A DNA stretch of 36,099 nt from Planctomycetota bacterium. GTDB lineage: Bacteria; Planctomycetota; UBA1135; GCA-002686595. Under the pieces are notes generated by a model. That model was not told where the DNA came from, searched no databases, and saw nothing but the letters and a program-made list of their open reading frames with translations. The position numbers were made by a program, and so were the translations under genes. Location: NCBI GenBank assembly GCA_020853575.1, contig JADYYP010000003.1, positions 1 through 36,099 on the forward strand, read 5' to 3'. Numbering within the stretch: the stretch's first letter is position 1; every line of letters starts with the position of its first letter. This document shows, piece by piece, positions 10,218 through 18,136 of this stretch.

Positions 10218-11413
10218 GCCTCGACGTGCGCGGCGTGCGCCGGGAGTTCGCCCTGCTCGAGCGCGAGCTCGGCGGTCGGCCGCTCGCCTACCTCGACGCG
10301 GCCTCGACGGCTCCGCGGCCGCGCGCTGTGCTGGCCGCGATCCGCGCCTACCACGAGCACTTCACGGCCAACGTGCATCGCGGGGTGCACGCACTCGCCG
10401 CCGAGGCCAGCGATGCCTTCGAGGATGCACGCCACGTCGTCGCGGCACACATCGGCGCGTCCGCGGCCGAGCTCGTGTTCACCAGCGGCACCACGGAAGC
10501 CGTCAACCTCGTCGCGGATGCGCTGCGGCTCCGACCCGACGATGAAGTGCTGAGCACGTGCGTCGAGCACCATTCGAATCTGCTGCCGTGGCGGCGCCAC
10601 GCCCGCGTGTGCGTGCTGCCGTCGCTCGCGGATGGACGTCCCGACCTCGGAGAGCTGGCGCGCTGCTGCACCCCGCGCACGCGCGTGCTCGCCGTGCACC
10701 ACGCCTCGAACGTGCTGGGCTCGATCGCGCCCGTCCGACAGCTCTCCGCCTTCGCGCGCTCGCGTGGCTTGCTCACCTTCGTCGATGGAGCGCAGGCCGC
10801 GGGGCACTTGCCGATCGACGTGCGCGTGCTGGATTGCGACTTCTATGCGTTTTCGGGGCACAAAGTGGGTGGACCGTCGGGGATCGGTGCGCTGTACCTG
10901 CGCCAAGGCGCGCAAGACGCGCTCGATGCGCCGCGCGTCGGGGGCGGGATGGTCGCGCGAGTCGAGGCCAACGGCTGCGAGTGGAAGAGCGGCGTGCAAC
11001 GCTTCGAAGCCGGCACCCCGAATGTCGAGGGAGCGCTCGGCCTGGCGGCCGCGTTGCGCTTCCTGCGCGCTCAGGGCGCTAGGGCGATCGAGCTCCACGG
11101 TCGCGGCCTGTCGAGGCAGCTGCTCGAGGGCTGCCGGCGCTTGCCGGGCGTGCGCGTGTTGGGCCCGACCTCCGCGGACGAGCGCATCCCCTTGGTCGCG
11201 CTGGCCCTGCCGAGCTCGGGCGTCGATGCGGAAACGGTGGCGCGCACGCTCAGCGACGCGTTCGGTGTGCTCGTCTCGGCCGGTCGGCACTGTGCGCATC
11301 CGCTGCACGATCAGCTCGGGGTCGAGGCCACGCTGCGCGCGAGCGCTTGGATCCACAATGACGAGGACGACATCGAGCGCTTCTTGGACGCGCTGGCCGG
11401 GTTACTCGCGTGA
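10214..11413 (+). CDS. SufS-type cysteine desulfurase (group II)
   Basis: 399 aa; GTG start inside a GTGA overlap with the adenylase stop, so translation is coupled. A PLP fold-type I aminotransferase-class V enzyme. Landmarks are Y-L-D-A-A-S-T-A near 27, F-T-S-G-T-T-E-A-V-N-L-V, C-V-E-H-H-S-N, V-D-G-A-Q-A-A-G-H, the PLP Schiff-base Lys217 in F-S-G-H-K-V-G-G-P, and the catalytic Cys360 in S-A-G-R-H-C-A-H-P-L, equivalent to the SufS R-x-G-H-H-C loop. It removes sulfur from cysteine as an enzyme persulfide, leaving alanine. No sufBCD, sufE or iscU lies nearby. Its partner is the adenylase, so it may serve a dedicated sulfur-transfer step rather than general Fe-S assembly. That role is an inference; the family call is firm. 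Confidence 0.92.
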   Translation: MSLDVRGVRREFALLERELGGRPLAYLDAASTAPRPRAVLAAIRAYHEHFTANVHRGVHALAAEASDAFEDARHVVAAHIGASAAELVFTSGTTEAVNLVADALRLRPDDEVLSTCVEHHSNLLPWRRHARVCVLPSLADGRPDLGELARCCTPRTRVLAVHHASNVLGSIAPVRQLSAFARSRGLLTFVDGAQAAGHLPIDVRVLDCDFYAFSGHKVGGPSGIGALYLRQGAQDALDAPRVGGGMVARVEANGCEWKSGVQRFEAGTPNVEGALGLAAALRFLRAQGARAIELHGRGLSRQLLEGCRRLPGVRVLGPTSADERIPLVALALPSSGVDAETVARTLSDAFGVLVSAGRHCAHPLHDQLGVEATLRASAWIHNDEDDIERFLDALAGLLA

Positions 11414-11633
11414 GCTCGGGACTCCGCCGAGCGTCGTGCACCAAGGGCCCGCCCGCCACGGCGAGATTCGCACCCAAGGTCGCTACCATGGTCCGTCGCA
11501 ATCGCGCCTCGCCCATGTCTCCTCGTCCACGCCCGTCCGGCGCTCGCCCCAACGCAGCAGCCTTTTCTTCGAGCGCGGACACCCCGAGGATTTCGGCTGA
11601 GCGCTCGATCGGCGTCGCAAGCGCGAGCTGGCC

Positions 11634-12836
11634 ATGCTGCTGACGCACGCTCGTTCCCTGCGCAACCAGGCGCGCCTGGCGATCAGCCTGGCGTGGATCG
11701 CGGGCTACACCAACATCATCAGCATGCTCGGGCTGGGCATGGTGACCTCGCACGTCAGCGGCACGGCGACCTCGCTGGGCAGCGGACTGGTCGAAGGCAA
11801 TCTCGAGCTGGTCGTCCACGCCACGTTGCTCCTGGGCTCGTTCCTCGCGGGCGCCGCGGCTTCGGGCGTGGCCGAGCAACTCGCCGCGCGACTCAAGTGG
11901 CGCTCGGTGTACGCGCTGCCGATCACTCTCGAGTTCGTGCTGCTCGCGTTGTTTGCCCTGGGGCTCGAGCTCCACAACCACGAGCCACCGAGGACCGTCG
12001 CGTCGCTGTACTGGATCACGGCCTGCGCGGCGAGCGCGATGGGCGTGCAGAACGCGACGATCACGCGCATCTCGAGCGGCGTCGTGCGCACGACGCACGT
12101 CACCGGAGTGCTCACCGACATCGGGCTCGACGGCGTGCGCTGGCTCACCAACCTCGCGTCCGTGGCGCGCGAGCGCAATTCGCACGGCCTGTTGCGCGGG
12201 ATGTGGCTTTCGCTGCGCCTGCCCGCGGGCAAGCGCATCGTGCTGCTGTTCTCGATCCTCGGCTCGTTCGTCGGCGGCGCCGCGATGGGGACGGCGGCCT
12301 ATCGCTACACGCCGGCCTGGGCGATGTTCATGCCCGCGGCATTCCTGATGTGGATCCTGACACTCGACCTCTCGACCCCGATCGCCGACGTCGAAGCTCT
12401 GGAGCCCGAGCACCTCGAGCGGCTCGTGCCCAACGTCGGGGCCGGCGATCTCCCGGCCGGGATCGTGGTCTATCGCCTGGGTCATACCGAAGGCCACGAG
12501 GACCGCTTGCACCGTGCGCCCAACCTGGGGCATTGGGCCGAGTCGCTGCCGCATGAGGCACGCGTCGTAGTGCTCGACTTGGGGGTCGACGGCTTGATCG
12601 ACCCCACGTCCTTGGTCGATCTGCGCGACGCCAAGCGCGTGCTGCGAGCGCGCGGCACGCGGCTCGTGCTGTCTGGCGCGGACGCGGCCGAGCTCGGCGT
12701 GTTGCGCGAGCTCGGCGTGCTCGAATTGCTGCCCCTGGAGAACCAGTGCGAGGAACTCGGACCGGCTCTGCGGCGGGCCCGTGAGCTGCTCGAGGAGCAG
12801 CAGCACATCGAGCGCAGCATCAAGAGCGCGATCTGA
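11634..12836 (+). CDS. YoaK (DUF1275) membrane protein fused to a STAS-like domain
   Basis: 400 aa. Residues 12-246 are a DUF1275/YoaK-type domain with about six hydrophobic helices. Signature stretches are I-A-G-Y-T-N-I-I-S-M-L-G-L-G near 22-35, with T-S-H-V-S-G-T-A-T-S-L-G matching the family T-x-N-M-T-G-N loop, and G-V-Q-N-A-T-I-T-R-I ... R-T-T-H-V-T-G-V-L-T-D at 137-162. A linker leads to a cytoplasmic C-terminal domain (about 274-395) with STAS/anti-sigma-antagonist character: V-V-V-L-D-L-G-V-D-G-L-I-D, then an L-x-x-L-R-x-R-G-x-R-L-V-L-S-G strand. The domain order recalls SulP anion transporters, where STAS follows a transport domain, but the membrane part is not SulP. The substrate is unknown. 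A 220-bp gap separates it from the desulfurase. No strong Shine-Dalgarno site. Confidence 0.85.
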   Translation: MLLTHARSLRNQARLAISLAWIAGYTNIISMLGLGMVTSHVSGTATSLGSGLVEGNLELVVHATLLLGSFLAGAAASGVAEQLAARLKWRSVYALPITLEFVLLALFALGLELHNHEPPRTVASLYWITACAASAMGVQNATITRISSGVVRTTHVTGVLTDIGLDGVRWLTNLASVARERNSHGLLRGMWLSLRLPAGKRIVLLFSILGSFVGGAAMGTAAYRYTPAWAMFMPAAFLMWILTLDLSTPIADVEALEPEHLERLVPNVGAGDLPAGIVVYRLGHTEGHEDRLHRAPNLGHWAESLPHEARVVVLDLGVDGLIDPTSLVDLRDAKRVLRARGTRLVLSGADAAELGVLRELGVLELLPLENQCEELGPALRRARELLEEQQHIERSIKSAI

Positions 12837-12863
12837 CGCGCGGCGCGCGTGCCTCGCGTCCGA

Positions 12864-14894
12864 TCAAGCTCCAGGCCGCCGGGAGTCGCCGGGACCGCAG
12901 GATGCCAGCAGGCGGTTCGCGACGCTGTCGAGTTCCTCGGCGGAGCGTGAGACGTCTTCCGCCAGGTGCGCCGTCGCTTGCGTGCCGCTGCCGATCTTGC
13001 GCAGGGAAGCCGTGATCTGCTCGGCGTTGGCCACCGCGGACGCGGAAGAGCGCGACATCTCGCGCGCCGCGAGCGTTTGCTCGGCCACCGCCTTGGCGAC
13101 CACGGACTGGCGCGCGTCGATGCGTTGGACGATCTCACCGATGCTGTGGATCGACGATCCGACGCGGTTGGCATCGCTGCGAATGGCCGCGATGCGATCG
13201 GCGATCTCCTTGGCGGACGCCGAGACTTGTCCCGCGAGGTCTCGGACTTCTTGAGCGACCACCGCGAAGCCGCGCCCAGCGTCGCCGGCGCGCGCGGCCT
13301 CGACCGCAGCGTTGAGCGCGAGCAGATTGGTCTTGAACGAGACTTCGCGGATCATGTCCGCGACCGCCGAGACCTCGTGGGAGGAGCGCTCGAGTCGCGC
13401 CGAGAGGTCGCTCGACTCGAGAGCCGTCTTGGCGGCATCGCGAGCCACCGTGGACGTCTCGCTGACCTCGCGTGCGATGCTCTCCGCCGCGGCGCTGACT
13501 TGCTCGATGGCCGTCGCCAAGCCTCGAATCGACTGCGACATCTGCTCGCCGCTCGAGTGACCGTCACGCGCCTCACGATCACTGGAGAGCGCCTCGCCGC
13601 GGATCGTGCGGGTCGCATCGCTGAACTGGCTGGCGGCCTGCGCCAGCTGGATGGACGACTCGCGCATCAGGCCGATCGAGTTCTTCTGGCGATCGACCAA
13701 GCGCTGCACCGCGCGTCCGAGGTCCGCCAACGCGTCGTGGCCTTGCGTCGGAACCTCGACGTCGTAGCGACCCTCGCCGATGGCATCGAGCGCTCCGAGG
13801 ATGCGCGCGGCGCGGCGTTCGGCGCGGCTGAACAGCATCATTCCCACGAGTCCCGCAGCTACGATCCAAATGGCCCACAGCGCTTGGCGTTGAGAGGCGT
13901 CGGCCGCCAGCACGTCTTCGCGCGCGAAGAAGTGGGCGTTGGACGAGCCCGACCAGAGCTTCCACTCGGATGTCCCGTCGACGACAGCGATCGGCAGCAC
14001 CTCCGAGTAGATCAGCGCCGGATCGGCGGCGACGCGTTCGACGGAGCTGGCGGAGCTTTTCCATTCGTCGCCCGCGCGGCTTTCGAGCGTGAGATCGTGC
14101 TCCGTGCAGCGCAGCACGAAGCGCCCCTCGGGAAGCAGCTCGCGCAGCGCGTGGTCGAGCACGACGCCCGACATGGCGCCGATCAGCTCGCCGTCGGCGT
14201 CGTGGGTCGGAACGGTGTAGACCAGGCCGCTGCGGTCCTCGTCGTCAGGGTGCGCGGGATCGAAACGACTGTTGTCGCAGGTGACGACGTGCTTGCCGAG
14301 CACGGCCGGGACCTCGAGTCCGCGCTGAGGGTCGACACGACTGGCATGGGCGCGCAACCAGGCGAGTTGCTCGCGCATCAAGCGGTATTCGAAGATCTCG
14401 ATCTCCTCGAGCTCCTCGCCCTCGTGCTGTTCCTCGTCTTCGTGCGCCTCCGTCGAGATCGAGGTCTTGCCCACGATCAGCTCGTCGAACGTCGTGAGCG
14501 GAGCCGTGTGCGCGCCCGAGTCCGGGCTCGCGTCGGGGTCGAGGTCGCTGGGCACGACGTAGATCTCCGAGAGCGCCACCGAGCTCGCCAGGTTGTTGTA
14601 GATCTCCTGCAGCGTGACCCGCGCGTCGCCCGAGAGCGGCTCGTCGTTGGCGATGCTCTGCTGCACTCCCGGAAGGCGCGACATGGTGCGCAGGCCCTCG
14701 TACAGCCGGCGAAACGTGTCCTCGACCCGGGCCTGGACTTGGAGCGCGTCGGCATGTGCATCGTCGCGATATGCCGCGCGCAAGGCCTCGATTCGCTGGT
14801 CGTGCTGTTCTGCGAGGTAGCTGTGCGCGGCGACTGCGCCACCGAGCACCGCGAGCATGGGAAGGACGCGGCGAAGGAGTCGAGAGAGCTGCAC
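12864..14894 (-). CDS. Methyl-accepting chemotaxis protein
   Basis: 676 aa from GTG 14894, chosen because TM1 (about 7-25) follows directly; the longer open frame upstream is Arg/Pro-rich noise. The extracytoplasmic sensor (about 26-332) looks Cache-like, ending G-E-L-I-G-A-M-S-G-V-V-L-D, and carries a Glu/His-rich stretch near residues 140-165. TM2 spans about 334-352, then a HAMP domain to about 405. The signalling domain holds the conserved hairpin tip: T-N-L-L-A-L-N-A-A-V-E-A-A-R-A-G at about 522-537, followed by G-R-G-F-A-V-V-A-Q-E-V-R-D-L-A. It would relay ligand binding to CheA/CheW. No che genes are in the window, so it is an orphan receptor. No C-terminal CheR-docking pentapeptide is seen. 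Convergent with the YoaK-STAS gene. Confidence 0.93.
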   Translation of the reverse strand: MQLSRLLRRVLPMLAVLGGAVAAHSYLAEQHDQRIEALRAAYRDDAHADALQVQARVEDTFRRLYEGLRTMSRLPGVQQSIANDEPLSGDARVTLQEIYNNLASSVALSEIYVVPSDLDPDASPDSGAHTAPLTTFDELIVGKTSISTEAHEDEEQHEGEELEEIEIFEYRLMREQLAWLRAHASRVDPQRGLEVPAVLGKHVVTCDNSRFDPAHPDDEDRSGLVYTVPTHDADGELIGAMSGVVLDHALRELLPEGRFVLRCTEHDLTLESRAGDEWKSSASSVERVAADPALIYSEVLPIAVVDGTSEWKLWSGSSNAHFFAREDVLAADASQRQALWAIWIVAAGLVGMMLFSRAERRAARILGALDAIGEGRYDVEVPTQGHDALADLGRAVQRLVDRQKNSIGLMRESSIQLAQAASQFSDATRTIRGEALSSDREARDGHSSGEQMSQSIRGLATAIEQVSAAAESIAREVSETSTVARDAAKTALESSDLSARLERSSHEVSAVADMIREVSFKTNLLALNAAVEAARAGDAGRGFAVVAQEVRDLAGQVSASAKEIADRIAAIRSDANRVGSSIHSIGEIVQRIDARQSVVAKAVAEQTLAAREMSRSSASAVANAEQITASLRKIGSGTQATAHLAEDVSRSAEELDSVANRLLASCGPGDSRRPGA

Positions 14895-14950
14895 GGTCGT
14901 GGATCCAGTGGGTAAGGCGGGAGGTTCGGTTTTCGACCTCGACCTCGCAG

Positions 14951-14963
14951 ACGGTTGAACCGT
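14951..14963. promoter_or_regulatory. Palindrome ACGGTTGAACCGT, operator-like
   Basis: Perfect 6-bp arms around one central base, 57 bp upstream of the chemotaxis receptor start. The size and odd-centre symmetry suit a dimeric repressor site. There is no second copy that I noticed, so the role is speculative. Confidence 0.35.
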
Positions 14964-14979
14964 CCGACCGGCTGTCTCG

Positions 14980-15019
14980 GGAGTGGAACGGTGCCACTCC
15001 ACCCGGGGCCGAGCCCCGG
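14980..15019. promoter_or_regulatory. Two adjacent perfect hairpins
   Basis: GGAGTGG / CCACTCC (14980-14986 and 14994-15000, 7-nt loop) is followed after two bases by CCGGGGC / GCCCCGG (15003-15009 and 15013-15019, 3-nt loop). No U-tract follows on either strand. They could shape the leader of the plus-strand gene, act as transcription barriers between divergent units, or be protein-binding sites. Confidence 0.4.
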
Positions 15020-15307
15020 CGCGGGTCCACGCGTCGGGCGGGGTCGCGCGCGGCGGTCGCAGATGCGCGTGAGACGCTCCACGAGTTGCAGTCGCTCTGC
15101 CGCCGCGAGGTCCTCGACGACCGGATGGCATCCGTCCGGGCCTGCGGGAGGCGCGGTTTCGCTGGCCGAAAGTCGAGCTCGCGCCGGACTCAGCGACGGC
15201 CCGCTTGCGCACTGTTTCCGCGACACCCGGCGCCCGCTCCGTGCGCTAGCCTGGCGCTGCGGCGCGCGCTTCGTGCGCCACCCAGGCCACGAATCAGGAT
15301 TCGACCG

Positions 15308-18136
15308 GTGTTCCTCGCGCTGAGTCTCTCGCTCCTCACTTTCTTCGGCAGCGCGCCGTCGGAGCGCGAATACGTCGGTGCCGCGAATCGCTGGCCATGC
15401 GCCGGGGGCGGGCCAACGCACAGTGGTGCGAGCTCGACCGCGCCCGTGCCAGCTCCGATCGAGGTTGCCTGGTCGCACGAGGCCGGCGGCGTGATCGACA
15501 GCGAGCCGGTGGTGTGGGACGAGATGATCGCCATCGGGGTCCAGACCGGTGAGTCGGAACACAGGCTGCGCGTGCTCGACGTCTTGACCGGAGACGAGCT
15601 CGTCAAGGAGCGCGTGTTCAAGAGTGCCGTGCCTCTCGATCCGTGCATCGCGCGCGGCCTGGTCGTGGTGCGTTCCGCGGCCAACGAGATCTCGGGCTGG
15701 CGCGTCACGAAGAGCGCGTTGGGGCAGGCCTGGAGCTACAAGTTCGACGCGCCGGTTGGTCCGCCGTTGTTCTGGTCGGGCGCGTTGTTCGTGACCGATT
15801 CGAGCTCGCTCCACAAGTTCGTTCCGCCTCGCAAGCCCGCCGTGTGGAGCGCGCCCGGTGGGTTCGAGGGCGCCGTCGCGCTGGCGCCAGCGGCGTTGTT
15901 CGCCGTGCGCTTCGACGCGCAACGCCGAGCCTTCGCCGTCGAGCTCGACCCCGAGCGCGGCACGGAGCGCGCGGCTGGCCTGCTTGGGACGTGCAGCGTG
16001 GCGCGGCCGCACGCCAACACGCTCGCGGTACTCCCACAGTCGGTGTTCGTCGCGCTCGGTGCGCCGCTCAGCGGCGCGCGCGACGAGGCCAGCTTCGCCG
16101 CGCTCGCCCGCGGCAAGTTCGACGCCGAGAAGGCCGCGCTGCTGCCGGTTTCAACCGCGCTGCTCTCCTTGCCGGCGCTGGCGACCTCCGGCGCGCTCGC
16201 GAAGCAGTTCGACAACGCGCGTCGCCCCACGCTGGTGTTCACGCATGACACCGACCCCAAGCAGAACATCGCGCTCGCCACGGGAGCGACCCACGTCGAC
16301 TTGGTCGCTGGCTCGACGGCCGGTGTCGCCAATGGACCATTCGCGATCGTCGGCGGAATCGCCTTCGATTTGCAGTCGCGCAAGATTTTGTGGCGCGCGC
16401 CGGTGAGACCGACGCAGCGTCCAGTGCTGGCCTCGGGCGCCGTGGTGTTCGTGGATCGCGAAACCAGGCTGGTTACCGTGCGTTCGAAGGCCTCGAAGCG
16501 TCACTTGGCCGTCGAGCTCGCGGCCGACGCGCTGGTGTCCGGCACTCTGGTCTTGCGTGATGGTTCCGTCGAGCAAGGTGACTTCAAGGTCGAGCTCGCG
16601 AGCCACAAGGTCACGCGGGGCGCGGGGACGACCCTCGAGGAGTGGCGTGCGCAGGACGTGTTGCTGCTGTGCGACAAATCGCGCCAGATCGTGTTCGGCT
16701 CCGATCCCCTGCGGGGGGTCGAGCCGATCGCGCGCGAGGCGCAAGCGGCGCAGTACCTCGCACTCGCCAAGGAAGCGCGCGCGAGCAACGACGCCGCAGT
16801 GATCGACGAGCTCGTCGATCTCGCGACCGCTGTCGGTGCCGATGAGAAGGAGCTCTCGAAGCTGCAGGCCTTCGCCGACGACCTGCGCAAAGGCAAGAAC
16901 AAGGCGCTCCCCAAGCCCGCGGTGGTGGACGGCGTGCGTGCGAAGTTGGCGGCGATCGCGGCGCTTCCCGCGGAGTTGCACTGGGAGTTCGCGAAGGGCG
17001 TGCAGGGCGAGATGCGCCTGCGCTTCCAGACGCGGCTCCTGCGCGCGACGCTCGAACGCGATCCCGGGCATGCGCCGGCGCTCGAGGCGGTGCGTGCGCT
17101 CGTGCCGGCCGAGTTGCGTACGACGCGATTCGACGCCCTCGACGCCCTCGACGCCCTCACCCTGGTCGAGGCCACGACGCGCACGCCGATCCAGATCCTG
17201 CGGGCCGCGCCGGACGGCACGGCGCCGGCGAGCTTCGCCCAGAAGAAGCTCGAGGAACATGCCAAGGGCTGGCGCGGTGATTTGTACGCGGTGCGGAGCG
17301 CGCACATGCTGGTCCTGACGCCGGTGAAGGAGCTCGGTTCGCTCGCACGTTGCATCGCGGTGGGCGAAATCGTGTGCCAGGCACTCGAGGAGTTCTTCGG
17401 AGTCGAGCCGGCGTCGCAGAGCGACAAAGATCCGCTGGTGGTCGAGCTCTACCCGTCGCGCGAGGAGTACCTCAAGCGCTTCGGAGCGGCTTTCGAGTGG
17501 ACCGCGGGCTTCTATTCGATCGAAGCCAACACCTCGCACTTCTACATGACGGACGCGTCGGCCAAGTTGCAGGGCACCGCCGAGGTCATGGCGCACGAGC
17601 TGACGCACCACTGGCTGCGCGCGCGTTGTCCGCGTTGGCCGTACCGCGAGTTCGACGCCGCGTTCGCGGCGCAGAAGGGCTTCTGGATCGTCGAGGGCTT
17701 CGCCAGCATGGTCGAGAACTTCGCGTTCGACTTCGAAGCCGGCACATGGGACCCGGGCCAGCGCGAGTCGTACCGCCTCGATCTCGTGGCGCACACGTCC
17801 TCGTATCCGCCCTGGAAGCAGTTCTTCCTGCTTTCGATGGTCGATTTCCATCGCCAGCCGCCCTCGGCCAGCGGAATGGTCCCCTCCAGTCTCGTGCTCG
17901 GCGGCGAAATGAGCTCGGACGACAAGTCGCTGTTCTATGGACTCGCGACCGCCACCACTCGCTATCTCTACGAGTCGGACGGAGGCGCCTTGCGCGCCAA
18001 GTTGTTCGAGTTCCTGCGCGCCTACTATGCGGGCGAGCGCGGTGAACTCGATCTTCCCAAGATGCTCGGGCTGGACCCCGACGTGCTCGGGCAGCGCGTG
18101 GTCGACTTCGCCAAGGGAGTGATTTCAGGCAAATGA
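15308..18136 (+). CDS. Exported PQQ-like beta-propeller / HExxH metallopeptidase fusion
   Basis: 942 aa from GTG 15308, picked for AGGA 8 nt upstream and an immediate hydrophobic signal sequence (residues 1-18). Residues about 40-420 resemble a PQQ-like (WD-type) propeller: P-I-E-V-A-W-S-H-E-A-G-G-V-I-D-S-E-P-V followed by repeated short strand blocks. A charged helical middle follows (about 460-640). The C-terminal part (about 690-900) is a peptidase-MA-like gluzincin: A-H-E-L-T-H-H with His763 starting the HExxH zinc motif, and a likely third ligand Glu796 in W-I-V-E-G-F-A-S-M. This fits planctomycete DUF1570-like putative peptidases. A 9-bp tandem repeat encodes (DAL)3 at about 609-617. 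The stop overlaps the dmeF-like start (ATGA). The substrate is unknown. Confidence 0.85.
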   Translation: MFLALSLSLLTFFGSAPSEREYVGAANRWPCAGGGPTHSGASSTAPVPAPIEVAWSHEAGGVIDSEPVVWDEMIAIGVQTGESEHRLRVLDVLTGDELVKERVFKSAVPLDPCIARGLVVVRSAANEISGWRVTKSALGQAWSYKFDAPVGPPLFWSGALFVTDSSSLHKFVPPRKPAVWSAPGGFEGAVALAPAALFAVRFDAQRRAFAVELDPERGTERAAGLLGTCSVARPHANTLAVLPQSVFVALGAPLSGARDEASFAALARGKFDAEKAALLPVSTALLSLPALATSGALAKQFDNARRPTLVFTHDTDPKQNIALATGATHVDLVAGSTAGVANGPFAIVGGIAFDLQSRKILWRAPVRPTQRPVLASGAVVFVDRETRLVTVRSKASKRHLAVELAADALVSGTLVLRDGSVEQGDFKVELASHKVTRGAGTTLEEWRAQDVLLLCDKSRQIVFGSDPLRGVEPIAREAQAAQYLALAKEARASNDAAVIDELVDLATAVGADEKELSKLQAFADDLRKGKNKALPKPAVVDGVRAKLAAIAALPAELHWEFAKGVQGEMRLRFQTRLLRATLERDPGHAPALEAVRALVPAELRTTRFDALDALDALTLVEATTRTPIQILRAAPDGTAPASFAQKKLEEHAKGWRGDLYAVRSAHMLVLTPVKELGSLARCIAVGEIVCQALEEFFGVEPASQSDKDPLVVELYPSREEYLKRFGAAFEWTAGFYSIEANTSHFYMTDASAKLQGTAEVMAHELTHHWLRARCPRWPYREFDAAFAAQKGFWIVEGFASMVENFAFDFEAGTWDPGQRESYRLDLVAHTSSYPPWKQFFLLSMVDFHRQPPSASGMVPSSLVLGGEMSSDDKSLFYGLATATTRYLYESDGGALRAKLFEFLRAYYAGERGELDLPKMLGLDPDVLGQRVVDFAKGVISGK
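17132..17158 (+). repeat. Three tandem copies of GACGCCCTC
   Basis: An in-frame 9-bp minisatellite encoding Asp-Ala-Leu three times inside the PQQ/peptidase gene. Copy number could vary between strains without breaking the frame. Confidence 0.9.

Larger units (their letters stand above)
14895..15307. other. 413-bp divergent intergenic region
   Basis: This separates the minus-strand chemotaxis receptor from the plus-strand PQQ/peptidase gene. Open frames across it are continuations of both genes' frames with Arg/Pro/Ala-rich translation, and I reject them as coding. It holds a 13-bp palindrome and two adjacent perfect hairpins, listed separately, and the AGGA (15296-15299) that serves the GTG at 15308. 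I see no convincing sigma-70 promoter. Confidence 0.6.

Noticed and set aside
11410..11643. 77-codon open frame linking the desulfurase and YoaK-STAS genes, with GTGA overlap at its start and a 10-bp overlap at its end
   Set aside because: The overlaps are neat, but the translation is Ser/Arg/Pro/Ala-rich with no domain, signal or ribosome site, like the many GC-driven shadow frames here.
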